Shown here: in pieces, positions 1-9,409 of the stretch | Layout: the number at the start of each line of letters is the position of its first letter | Position numbering within the stretch: the stretch's first letter is position 1 | Assembly (NCBI GenBank): GCA_947624135.1 | Contig: CANQIV010000007.1 | Coordinates: forward strand, 1 to 32,753 | DNA: 32,753 bases | Direction of reading: 5' to 3' | DNA from: an uncultured Bacilli bacterium | GTDB lineage: Bacteria > Bacillota_I > Bacilli_A > RF39 > UBA660 | Translations under genes and position numbers: made by a program | Notes under the pieces: generated by a model | Told to the model about the DNA's origin: nothing | What the model saw: the letters and a program-made list of their open reading frames with translations, nothing else | The model's database searches: none

Positions 1-27
1 TATTTTATACTATATCAGATTAAAAAA

Positions 28-70
28 AAAGCCCAAGGGGCTTTCAATGAAAAATTTATTTTTCATTTTT
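28..70. terminator. Two adjacent hairpins: AAAGCCC-AAG-GGGCTTT (28-44) and AATGAAAAA-TTTA-TTTTTCATT (46-67)
   Basis: Perfect inverted repeats read directly. The first has an A-run at 22-30 (U-run on the minus-strand transcript); the second is followed by Ts on the plus strand. Confidence 0.5.
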
Positions 71-323
71 CTTGTCATTTTAATAGAAAAATAAAATTTT
101 TTCCAATTTTCCATTTTTAATGAACTAGTAAAAATATAATTTAAATTTAAATATTGAATTTTTAAAGTAAATGATAATAATATAAAGAGTAATAAATAAA
201 AAGTAAAGGTACAAACTGAATTTTATATCAAGATTATACTTGAAAAAAACTATATTAAGTGATATTATTAGTATAGATAGAAGAGTAATAAAAAGCTTCT
301 ATTAGAGTGAAAGGAATGGAAAT

Positions 324-2568
324 ATGAAAGAATTAAAACAAGCAAATATGAGTAGGGGGGGGGGTACTTTACAGTAGAAAAGTAAAGGCATTCACCCTAA
401 TAGAACTTTTAGCTGTAATAGTAATATTAGCTATAATAGCGGTAATAGCTACTCCAATAATACTAGGAGTAATAAACGATTCAAAATATAAAGCATTTAA
501 ATTAAGTTTAGGAAATATAGAACACGCATATGAATTATATGCTGCTCAAAATAATATCGAACCTGGAACAGAGATAGATATAGAAGATTTACCTCTAGAT
601 TCTAAAAATCTAAAAGGAAAAGTATTTCTAAATACAGATGGAAAAGTAGAGTTAAAAGAAGTAACAGATGGAACATATAGTGCGGAAGGAACACTAGATG
701 ATTTAAGCATGCTTAAAGGAACAGTCGAAGATTTACTAGCGAATAGATTAGAAATAAACGTAAATGTAATTACTAATGCAAGGAGTCTAGTAGTAACAGT
801 AGAAACAATAGATGGAGTACCAACAAGCTATAGTTATCAAATATTAGAACCCGAAGAATATAAAAAAGAAATAAATAACATAAAAGAAAATACATATACA
901 TTTGATAAATTAAAAATAGATACAGAATATAAAATAAAAGTAATAGTAAAGAATAAAGCAGGATTAACAAAAGAGATAACAAGAATAGTAAGAACAGAAA
1001 AAGTAGATGATATAAAATTAGAATTAAATCCAAAAGATGAATATATAAAAGAAGGAACAGTAACAATCACATATCCAAAACTTGATAATGTTACATATAG
1101 ATATAAATGGGACGAAGAAGATTTTACTGTAGTATCAGAACAAACAATAACAATACCAGCAAAAAATGGAACACTTAAAGTTGAAATAGTAGATGGAGAA
1201 GAAAAAATATTATGGAACTCATTAACAATAAATAACATAGATACTTTAGGACCAACATATACAAAAGAAATAAATATGAGTAATGTAACAATAAAAGCGA
1301 CTGATGATAAAAGTGGATTACATGCAACAGCATATAGCTGTGATGGAACATGGCAATCATCAAATATTTGTAAGTTTACAGTAGCAGGAAATCATACAAT
1401 AAATGTAAGAGATGCATTAGAAAATGAAGGAACTGCAGAAACAATAAATATAAAAGATGCACCAGTACTTGGGAATTTAATACCAGTAGAATATAAGAAT
1501 AATAATTGGGTAGTAGCAGATACATCTAAAGAATGGTATAACTATTCAACAAAACAATGGGCAAATGCAGTATTATTAAGAACAGGAGTAAGTAAATCTA
1601 AAGGTCAAACAGTAACTGTAACTGGAAGTAATCCGGAAGCAATAGCAATGTTTGTATGGATACCAAGATATGAATATAAAATAACAAGTCAATATAATAT
1701 AGATATTAATTTTATACCTATAAGTACAACATATACAGATGCAAATAGTAGTGGATATAGAGTACACCCAGCATTTACATTTGATTCACAAGAATTAAGT
1801 GGTATATGGGTAGGAAAATTTGAAACAAGTCATATAACTTTATCTGCATCAACAGAAAATAATAACCTACAATGTAGTAATAATAACTGTGCAAATGCAG
1901 ATGGACTTAGAATACTACCAAATGTATCATCACTAAGATACAATAATATATCAAATTCATTCTATGCAATCCAATCAATGGATAATAGATTAAAATTATC
2001 TGGAGATTTACACCAAATGAAAAATGGTGAATGGGGAGCAGTAGCATATTTAGCACAAAGTAAATATGGAATAAATAAGGAAATTGAAATAAATGATAGT
2101 AGTACATATTTAACAGGTGATGGAGATTACATAACAAATGTAAATCAATCAACAACAGGAAATATAACAGGAATATATGATATGAGTGGAGGAGCATGGG
2201 AAAGAGTAATGGCTTATTACGAGCCAGCATATAACACAACACCAGATTTAAAATTACCATGGGGTTCAAAGAATGATACGAATTATGCAGGATTTACTGC
2301 ACAAATACCATCAAAATATTATGATAGTTACACAAGTACAACATCAGCAAAAGCATGTAATGGAAAAGAATGTTATGGACATGCACTTTCAGAAACCGCA
2401 GGTTGGTATGGAGATTATAGTTACTTTGTTTCTTCTGCGGTACCTTGGGTCTCACGTGGAGGTTGCTTTGCCGACGCTGCTAGTGCAGGTGTGTTCGCGA
2501 ATTACTACCACTGGGGCAATCCGGACGGAAACCTTTCGTTCCACGCTGTATTAACTCCAACTGCATAA
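324..2568 (+). CDS. Prepilin-like surface protein with Ig/FN3-like middle and CLec/FISUMP-like C-terminus; frameshifted in this sequence by a G10 tract at 355-364
   Basis: RBS-like AAAGGA (310-315) then ATG324 gives MKELKQANMSRGGGTLQ* with 10 G. Removing one G gives MKELKQANMSRGGVLYSRKVKAFTLIELLAVIVILAIIAVIATPIILGVINDSK..., continuous with the listed ORF 709-2568. C-terminus has FVWIPRYEYKI, YDMSGGAWERVMAYY and PWVSRGGCFADAASAGVFANYYHWGNPDGNLSFHAVLTPTA. Confidence 0.8.
355..364 (+). repeat. Homopolymeric G10 tract inside the 5' coding region
   Basis: agta-gggggggggg-tac read directly; exceptional in a very AT-rich sequence. Confidence 0.95.
2431..2550 (+). other. Putative DGR variable region (hypermutated C-type-lectin-like segment)
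   Basis: About 67/120 G+C and about 19/120 A, against a strongly A-rich surrounding. 12 of the 29 codons after RGG (TGC to GTA) end in C. Motif WVSRGG...AGVF...G...SFHAVL at the extreme C-terminus. Confidence 0.6.
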
Positions 2569-2621
2569 GATAAAACTTATATAATTTTATTCATAAATTA
2601 ATTATAAAATTTAAAATTAAT

Positions 2622-2648
2622 GGAATCTGTGTCAACAACACAGATTCC
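2622..2648. terminator. 11-bp stem, 5-nt loop hairpin downstream of the surface gene
   Basis: GGAATCTGTGT-CAACA-ACACAGATTCC followed by TTTT; lies between convergent genes. Confidence 0.75.
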
Positions 2649-2666
2649 TTTTAAAATAAAAAAAGA

Positions 2667-3920
2667 CTATTTGTCTTTCTTTAGTATATATCTTACTGGT
2701 TTAGAATTTCTATATAGTCCATATAAAACATTATTTGTAATAAGTTCTAAATCACCAATATATTCAATACATCTTGCATTAAAACTTAATTTAAATTCAT
2801 TTAATCCATTATATTTACTATTTACACTAGGATTAGTCATACCACCTAAATTAAATCTTTTATATTTTTCTTTAGAATATTTTTCAATTAATTTCCAAGT
2901 CATTAGGTGTTTAGCATTTAATCTTTTAAAATCCTTATTATATCCATCCATAAATACCATTACCTCATCTTTATATTTAGTAATTAACATAGTGGATAAA
3001 ATGATACCATTTGGATTTTCTTTTAAAAGTTTAGTCGCATACACTAATTCATTTTTTAATTCATTAAGTTTATTTTCTTCAGTTATTTTATTGTTTATAA
3101 TTTTTTCGTTGTTTTTATTAATATTTTTAAATAATTTGTTGTTTATTTTGTTGCACACCGTTAATTGCTTTTGATATTTTTTTTGAATATTCATAAGATA
3201 TGCATTTGTATCCAAAATAGCATAGTAATAATCAATCATATTTCTTTTTGAAAAATATTGAATTACATTTTTAAAATATTCCTTATCTCTTGGATACTTA
3301 TTTTTTACTTCGTCATATAAATAATCTATATTAGAAATATCAGTTTTAACAATTCTAACTCCATTTTTATCCGCACTTTTAACTTTATTTTTAAAATTTT
3401 TATTCATATTACCAAATAAAGTTGTTATAGGTTTATCTAAATCTATAATAGCGTTATATCTAGGTTTAAAAGCTTCAAATAAATTGTTAAATCCTAAATG
3501 ATAATATCCTAAACTTTTAAGAAATTCCATTTGTTCATTGAAATTTGGATTGTAATTTGTTTGATTAGTTGTATAATCATATGAACTTTTTATAATCATT
3601 GGATTAATTTTGATAGCCATTATTTTTTTCTTGTTTAAATATTCTTTTACAAGTTTAGTAAAAGTTTCAACAAGTAATTTATTATTATAATCGATTAAAA
3701 ATCCTTTAGGTGCATATGCATATTTAAAAATTTGCTCTTTTTCAATTAAAATTAAACTAGCTGCTTTAATTTCATTTTCATCAATTAATCCTAAAAATAA
3801 TGATGTATAGTTTTGTGAATTCATAATTAAACCATATTCACTAGTTTGATATATAGATGAATCTATAAAGTTATCAGTAAAACTATTAAATTCATCACTT
3901 GTAAGCTCTTTTATATACAT
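2667..3920 (-). CDS. FemA/FemB-family peptidoglycan bridge aminoacyltransferase
   Basis: MYIKELTSDEFNSFTDNF...QTSEYG; C-terminal FNLGGMTNPSVNSKYNGLNEFKLSFN typical of FemABX. Start placed at the internal ATG after GGGTGGT. Confidence 0.85.
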   Translation of the reverse strand: MYIKELTSDEFNSFTDNFIDSSIYQTSEYGLIMNSQNYTSLFLGLIDENEIKAASLILIEKEQIFKYAYAPKGFLIDYNNKLLVETFTKLVKEYLNKKKIMAIKINPMIIKSSYDYTTNQTNYNPNFNEQMEFLKSLGYYHLGFNNLFEAFKPRYNAIIDLDKPITTLFGNMNKNFKNKVKSADKNGVRIVKTDISNIDYLYDEVKNKYPRDKEYFKNVIQYFSKRNMIDYYYAILDTNAYLMNIQKKYQKQLTVCNKINNKLFKNINKNNEKIINNKITEENKLNELKNELVYATKLLKENPNGIILSTMLITKYKDEVMVFMDGYNKDFKRLNAKHLMTWKLIEKYSKEKYKRFNLGGMTNPSVNSKYNGLNEFKLSFNARCIEYIGDLELITNNVLYGLYRNSKPVRYILKKDK

Positions 3921-3988
3921 TTTACCACCCACACATTCAATATTAAAATTATATTACAAAATAGTAAAAAAGTAAACAAAAAAAGGAA

Positions 3989-4147
3989 TTAATCCTTCCT
4001 TGCGTAGCTATCGCACATTGTACTGGTTTTAGTCTTTTCATTATTACAATTACAAACTTTTATTTCATTTAATATACAACACTCATCATCACAATCACAA
4101 TGTCTACAGTCATACACATCACATTTAATTTTTTGCTCTTTTTTCAT
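3989..4147 (-). CDS. DUF1540-like small cysteine-rich protein
   Basis: MKKEQKIKCDVYDCRHCDCDDECCILNEIKVCNCNNEKTKTSTMCDSYARKD; Cys pattern resembles DUF1540. Confidence 0.6.
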   Translation of the reverse strand: MKKEQKIKCDVYDCRHCDCDDECCILNEIKVCNCNNEKTKTSTMCDSYARKD

Positions 4148-4207
4148 AATCTCACCAATAATAGTATTAACTAAAAAATTAAAATCATACAATTAATAGG
4201 TGATATT

Positions 4208-5089
4208 ATGAAAATAGGTATACCAAGGAGTTTTCATTATTATTATTTTAAAGATTTATGGATAACGTTTTTTGAAAATTTAAATATCGATGTAGTAATA
4301 AGCCCTGAAACTAATAAGGAGATAATAGATTTAGGATTAAAATATTCAACTGATGAAATGTGTCTATCATTAAAAAATTATATAGGACATATAGCGTATT
4401 TAAAAGATAAATGTGATTATATATTAATTCCTAGAATAGATAATTATGGAATTAATAATCAAACTTGTACGAATTTTTTAGCTATATATGATATTATAAG
4501 TAATTTATTTAATATAAAAATATTAAATTATAATATAAATTTAAGAAATAAAGAAACAGAATTAAATGGATTTATACATATTGGTAAAATACTAAATATA
4601 AATAAAAGTAGTGTGATTAAAGCGTATAAGAGCGCGAAAGAAGAAGAGGAAAGAGTAAAAAATTTAAATATAAAAAATAATATAGATAAATTAAAAAGTA
4701 AAAAATTGAAAATATTATTAATAGGTCATCAATATAATATTCAAGATAAGCTAATAGGAAAACCAATTATAAATATGTTAAATGATATGGATGTTCAAAT
4801 AATAAATAGTTCTATGTTTCCTAAAAATGATGAATATAAAAAGTATACAAAAGGATTATATTGGAAATATAATAAAGAAAACATGTATGGATTAAAATAT
4901 ATAGATAAAATAAATGGAATAATATTTTTATCAAGTTTTCCATGTGGACCAGATAGTTTAGTTAATGAATTAGTAATGAGAAAAATTAATATTCCATATA
5001 TAAATTTAATAATAGATGATATAAGTTTTAATGGCGGGATTGAAACTAGATTAGAAAGTTTTATCGATATAGTAAAAGTTAATAATTAG
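4208..5089 (+). CDS. 2-hydroxyacyl-CoA dehydratase / acyl-CoA dehydratase activase-related (DUF2229-like) protein
   Basis: MKIGIPRSFHYYYFKDLWITFFENLNIDVVISPETNKEIIDLGLKYSTDEMCLSLK; RBS AGGTGATATT. Confidence 0.7.
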   Translation: MKIGIPRSFHYYYFKDLWITFFENLNIDVVISPETNKEIIDLGLKYSTDEMCLSLKNYIGHIAYLKDKCDYILIPRIDNYGINNQTCTNFLAIYDIISNLFNIKILNYNINLRNKETELNGFIHIGKILNINKSSVIKAYKSAKEEEERVKNLNIKNNIDKLKSKKLKILLIGHQYNIQDKLIGKPIINMLNDMDVQIINSSMFPKNDEYKKYTKGLYWKYNKENMYGLKYIDKINGIIFLSSFPCGPDSLVNELVMRKINIPYINLIIDDISFNGGIETRLESFIDIVKVNN

Positions 5090-5196
5090 TAAAAAATTAT
5101 TAATTTTTTTTAGTTTAAACACTTAAAATATTTAATAATTAGTCTATCTTTTTTATTATTATTTTGATATAATTATTATGATAGAGTGTGGTGCTT

Positions 5197-5535
5197 ATGA
5201 ATAATAAAGGTCAAGCTTTAGTTGAATTTATAATAATTTTTCCTATATTGTTATTAATACTTATATCAATTATTGATCTTGGAAATATAATACATAAAAA
5301 ATATGTGTTAGAAAATGATTTAGATAATATAGTAAGCATGTATAATTCAAATGATTATAATGAAATAAATGACTATGTATCTTTAAAAGAAATAAAAATA
5401 GATTATGAAACTGAAGATAAATTCCTTACAATAAATATAAGTAAAAATGTCAATATATTTTCTCCTATATTGATAGGTATATGGGGTAAAGATAAAAAAA
5501 TAGAAACAAGTAGGAGTATATACATAAATGAATAA
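5197..5535 (+). CDS. TadE-like pilus assembly protein
   Basis: MNNKGQALVEFIIIFPILLLILISIIDLGNIIH: N-terminal hydrophobic TadE signature. Confidence 0.75.
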   Translation: MNNKGQALVEFIIIFPILLLILISIIDLGNIIHKKYVLENDLDNIVSMYNSNDYNEINDYVSLKEIKIDYETEDKFLTINISKNVNIFSPILIGIWGKDKKIETSRSIYINE

Positions 5536-5821
5536 CAAAGGACAAGTACTTGTAATATTTATTTTATTCATACCAATATTTGTACTTGCATTCACACTTA
5601 TAGTAGATATAGGAAATATGTATATAGAAAAAAGAAGCATTACTAATAATTTAAAATATGCAGTGGAGTATTCCAAAAAAAATAATGTAGATGTAGATGA
5701 AATACTAAATAAGAATTTAGATAATATAAAAATTGATTATGATAATGATAAAATAAAAATATCTAAAAAATATAATGGCGTATTTATAAAAAAAGATATA
5801 ATTGTAAAGATGAAAAGGTGA
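5528..5821 (+). CDS. TadE/TadG-like pilus assembly protein
   Basis: MNNKGQVLVIFILFIPIFVLAFTLIVDIGNMYIEKRSI; overlaps the previous gene, same operon. Confidence 0.65.
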   Translation: MNNKGQVLVIFILFIPIFVLAFTLIVDIGNMYIEKRSITNNLKYAVEYSKKNNVDVDEILNKNLDNIKIDYDNDKIKISKKYNGVFIKKDIIVKMKR

Positions 5822-5825
5822 TATT

Positions 5826-6593
5826 ATGGCGTTAAATAAAGCAAAAATAATTTTAGTTACATCAGTAAGTGGTGGGGTAGGTAAAACCACTACAGTACTT
5901 AATTTAGCAGGTGTTTTATCTAACTTAAACAAAAAAGTTTTAATAATTGACTTAGACCTTTCATCAGGTGATATAGCTCCTATGCTTAATGTAAAATATG
6001 ATAAAGATATATATAACTTATATGAAGATTTAAATAATAATAAATTTAATAATTTAGATGATTATACATTTAAATATAACGATAATATTAGTTTAATTCC
6101 TTCATTAAAAGACCCTAGATTCGCACACAAAATAAGTGGAAAAATACTTGAGGTTATACTATATAAAGCTAGTATGAAATACGATTTAATACTTATAGAT
6201 ACATCTCATGTACTTACTAGTATAAATTTATTTGCGCTTGATTACAGTGATGAAATATTATATGTAATAAATAATTCTTCAATGAATTTAAAAAATATGA
6301 AATCAATGGTATCAATATTAAATAATATGGATAAAAAAAATTACAAAATAATACTTAACAATTCTAATGATAAAAATAAAAATTATTATGATAAATACGA
6401 TATAAAGAATATAATAAATAAAAATGTAAGTTATATAATACCAAGTAGTTTCTATCAAAAAAATATAGATAAATATATTATAGAAGGTAAAATTTTAACA
6501 CTCGATAAAAATATATTAAAAAAAGAAAAACAAACTATTAAAATATTTAATTTAATAATATCAGATATACTAAAAGAAGGTAAGGTGGATTGA
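5826..6593 (+). CDS. CpaE/MinD-like P-loop ATPase of the Tad pilus
   Basis: Deviant Walker A SGGVGKTTTVLNLAG, DLDLSSGDI; sits directly upstream of CpaF. Confidence 0.8.
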   Translation: MALNKAKIILVTSVSGGVGKTTTVLNLAGVLSNLNKKVLIIDLDLSSGDIAPMLNVKYDKDIYNLYEDLNNNKFNNLDDYTFKYNDNISLIPSLKDPRFAHKISGKILEVILYKASMKYDLILIDTSHVLTSINLFALDYSDEILYVINNSSMNLKNMKSMVSILNNMDKKNYKIILNNSNDKNKNYYDKYDIKNIINKNVSYIIPSSFYQKNIDKYIIEGKILTLDKNILKKEKQTIKIFNLIISDILKEGKVD

Positions 6594-6594
6594 T

Positions 6595-7908
6595 ATGTCA
6601 AAATCTTTCATAGAAGAGTTTGAGGTAGAAGAAAAAGAAAACGAATATACAGATATCTCTGATTATGAAACATTTTCAAATAAAGAATTGTTAGATGAAC
6701 TTAGAACAAAAATTATTCAAAGTATAATAGATAATAAAAAAGATAATATAAATTCAAACTACATAAATAAAGAAATAGATAAAGTACTTTTAGGATATGA
6801 TTTAAGCATAGTAGAAAGAAATTATATAAATAATTTAATAGAAAATGAAATAAATGGTTTTGGTCCCCTTACAGAACTTTTAGAAGATCCAAGCATTACC
6901 GAAATAATGGTTAATGGTACAAATGAAATATATATAGAACTAGAAGGAAAAATAATAAAAGATGATAGTGTTTCTTTTATAAATGATGAACATATAATAA
7001 GAACAACCCAAAGGCTTATTCAACCAATAGGAAAAACAATAGATACGACAAATCCTATGGTAGATGCTAGACTTTCAGATGGTTCTAGATTAAATGCTAT
7101 AATCCCACCACTTAGTTTAAAAGGACCTGTACTTACTATTCGTAAGTTTAGAAATGAACTTGAAAGTATAGATGATTTTTTAAGAACTGGAACACTTACT
7201 CCATATATGGCAAGATTTATCGATGCATGTGTTAAAAGTAAGATGAACATAATAGTATGTGGCGGAACAGGAAGTGGAAAAACAACTCTTTTAAACGTAA
7301 TGTCATCATTTATTACAGATGATGAGAGAATAATAACTATAGAAGATGCAGCTGAATTAAAGTTAGAGCAACAACATGTTATTTCACTTGAAACAAGAGG
7401 TACAAACTATGAGGGAACAGGCGAGGTAACAATAAGAGATTTAGTTATAAATTCGCTTCGTATGAGGCCAGATAGAATAATAGTTGGAGAGGTACGTGGC
7501 AAAGAAGCCTTTGATATGCTTCAAGCAATGAATACAGGACATGAAGGTAGTATGACTACGCTTCACGCTAATGGTCCTAAAGATGCTTTAAATAGGCTTG
7601 AAACAATGGTGCTTATGGCAGTAGAAATACCAATTAAAGCAATAAGAGAATATATAGAAAATGCAATAGATATAGTAATAAATATATCAAGACTTACAGA
7701 TGGTAAGAGAAAAGTAACAAGCATATGTGAAGTAGTAGGATTTAATAATGATGAAATAAAATTAAATGAAATTTTTGCATTTAATCAAACTGGTGTAAAA
7801 AAAGATGGAGAAGTAATAGGTGAATTTGTTTTTAATAAAGCAACGTCAAAAATATATGATAGATTAAAATCACGTGGAATAACTGATTTAAGTGATATGT
7901 TTGAGTGA
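6595..7908 (+). CDS. cpaF: CpaF/TadA-family secretion ATPase
   Basis: CGGTGSGKTTLLN, RMRPDRIIVGEVRGKEAFDMLQAMNTGHEGSMTTLHAN. Confidence 0.95.
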   Translation: MSKSFIEEFEVEEKENEYTDISDYETFSNKELLDELRTKIIQSIIDNKKDNINSNYINKEIDKVLLGYDLSIVERNYINNLIENEINGFGPLTELLEDPSITEIMVNGTNEIYIELEGKIIKDDSVSFINDEHIIRTTQRLIQPIGKTIDTTNPMVDARLSDGSRLNAIIPPLSLKGPVLTIRKFRNELESIDDFLRTGTLTPYMARFIDACVKSKMNIIVCGGTGSGKTTLLNVMSSFITDDERIITIEDAAELKLEQQHVISLETRGTNYEGTGEVTIRDLVINSLRMRPDRIIVGEVRGKEAFDMLQAMNTGHEGSMTTLHANGPKDALNRLETMVLMAVEIPIKAIREYIENAIDIVINISRLTDGKRKVTSICEVVGFNNDEIKLNEIFAFNQTGVKKDGEVIGEFVFNKATSKIYDRLKSRGITDLSDMFE

Positions 7909-7917
7909 GGTGAGTAA

Positions 7918-9405
7918 ATGAAGGAGTTAAGTATAGATAGTGTTGAAATTACAAATGAAGATATATTAGTTACTTATACTCCTTCAGAGAATGTAACTAG
8001 TTATTATTACATTATAGAAAAAGATGGTATAAAAGGAAATCCAATTTACGTAAATTCAAATATAGAATCAAATATTACCTTAACAGATACTGGTACATAC
8101 AAACTAGAAATAACAAGTATTAATAGATTAGGTATAAAAAATACAATAACAGGTAATTATAAAATAGATAAAGAACCTCCAATATTAAATATTCAAAATA
8201 AAACATTAAAAATAAAAACAAACGAAAAAGTAGATTATTTAAACGGTGTAACAGCTAGTGATATAAATGATGGAGATTTAAAAGAAAATATAAAAACAAA
8301 TATAGATGAATTAGACTTTACAGTTCCTGGAATAAAAACTATAGAATATAGTGTAAAAGATAAAGCAGGTAATGAAACAACTATGAGTGCTTATGTAACT
8401 GTTATTAAAAATAATGATAATTTAATAAGAACATTTCAACTTGGTATAGTTATAATAGTTTTATGTTTTACAATATTTTTAATAAAATATATAAGAAGCA
8501 TAAAATTAGAAAAAAGATTTTCAAAATATACAATTAATTCATCAAAAAATAAATCGATTTCACTTTTTGATAATTTATATTTATTTTATTTAAAATATAT
8601 AGATAAATTAAGTAAATTACTAAGTAAATCTTCCTTAATTAACAATATGTCTAAAAAATATGAAAAATATGAATGCATATTTGAAAATTATGATAGTATT
8701 CATTTTATGTCTAGAAAAGTAGTATTAGGATTTATATATATATTAATAGTTTTAGTAATTAAATTAGTAGCTTCTAAATTACTTGGTGTGGTAGAAATAT
8801 TAATTTTGTTTATATTAGGTTTTTACTCATTAGATATACTATATGCGATAAAGTATGCTAAACATAAAAAGAAAATAGAAAATGATATGTTGAGCGCTAT
8901 AACTCTTATGAATAATGCATTTAAAGCAGGTAAAAGTATATTACAAGCAGTAGAAGTAGTATCAAGACAATTAAATGGACCTATATCAAAAGAATTTAAA
9001 AAAATAGAACAAGAAATTTCATATGGAATAGATGTTGATATAGCATTCAAAAGATTTAAAGATAGAATAAAAATAAAAGAAGCAGTATATTTATCATCTA
9101 GTTTATCTGTACTAAACAAAACAGGTGGTAATATAATAAAAGTATTCGATACAATAGAAAAAAATGTATATAATAGAAAAAAATTACAAAATGAATTAAA
9201 AACTTTGACAAGTAGTTCAAAATTAATTACGTATGTATTGATATTTGTTCCAATTATATTTATAATATTTATAGGTATTATAAATATAGGTTATTTTAAA
9301 CCATTGTTTACAAATCCATTGGGTATAATTTTAATAGCAATCATGCTTATAATTTATATTACTTATATTATAGTTGTTAGAAAAATAATGAAAGTAAAGG
9401 TGTAA
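7918..9405 (+). CDS. TadB-like (T2SSF domain) protein with N-terminal Ig-like extension
   Basis: N-terminal KIDKEPPILNIQ...YLNGVTASDINDGDLKENI...PGIKTIEYSVKDKAGNETTMSAYVTVI (DUF5011-like), TM LGIVIIVLCFTIFLIKYI, then T2SSF region NDMLSAITLMNNAFKAGKSILQAVEVVSRQLNGPISKEFKKIEQEISYGIDVDIAFKRF. Confidence 0.85.
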   Translation: MKELSIDSVEITNEDILVTYTPSENVTSYYYIIEKDGIKGNPIYVNSNIESNITLTDTGTYKLEITSINRLGIKNTITGNYKIDKEPPILNIQNKTLKIKTNEKVDYLNGVTASDINDGDLKENIKTNIDELDFTVPGIKTIEYSVKDKAGNETTMSAYVTVIKNNDNLIRTFQLGIVIIVLCFTIFLIKYIRSIKLEKRFSKYTINSSKNKSISLFDNLYLFYLKYIDKLSKLLSKSSLINNMSKKYEKYECIFENYDSIHFMSRKVVLGFIYILIVLVIKLVASKLLGVVEILILFILGFYSLDILYAIKYAKHKKKIENDMLSAITLMNNAFKAGKSILQAVEVVSRQLNGPISKEFKKIEQEISYGIDVDIAFKRFKDRIKIKEAVYLSSSLSVLNKTGGNIIKVFDTIEKNVYNRKKLQNELKTLTSSSKLITYVLIFVPIIFIIFIGIINIGYFKPLFTNPLGIILIAIMLIIYITYIIVVRKIMKVKV

Positions 9406-9409
9406 TTAT

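Noticed and set aside
773-1363. Minus-strand ORFs 773-1066, 837-1238, 1175-1363
   Set aside because: Low-complexity Leu/Ile/Phe/Tyr-rich antisense frames inside the plus-strand surface gene; no RBS or motif.
1576-2554. ORFs 1576-1767 (-), 1907-2269 (-), 2273-2554 (+)
   Set aside because: Shadow frames of the surface gene; composition follows the AT-rich coding strand.
2620-3174. Plus-strand 184-aa ORF
   Set aside because: Antisense to the well-supported FemAB-family gene and starts inside the terminator hairpin.
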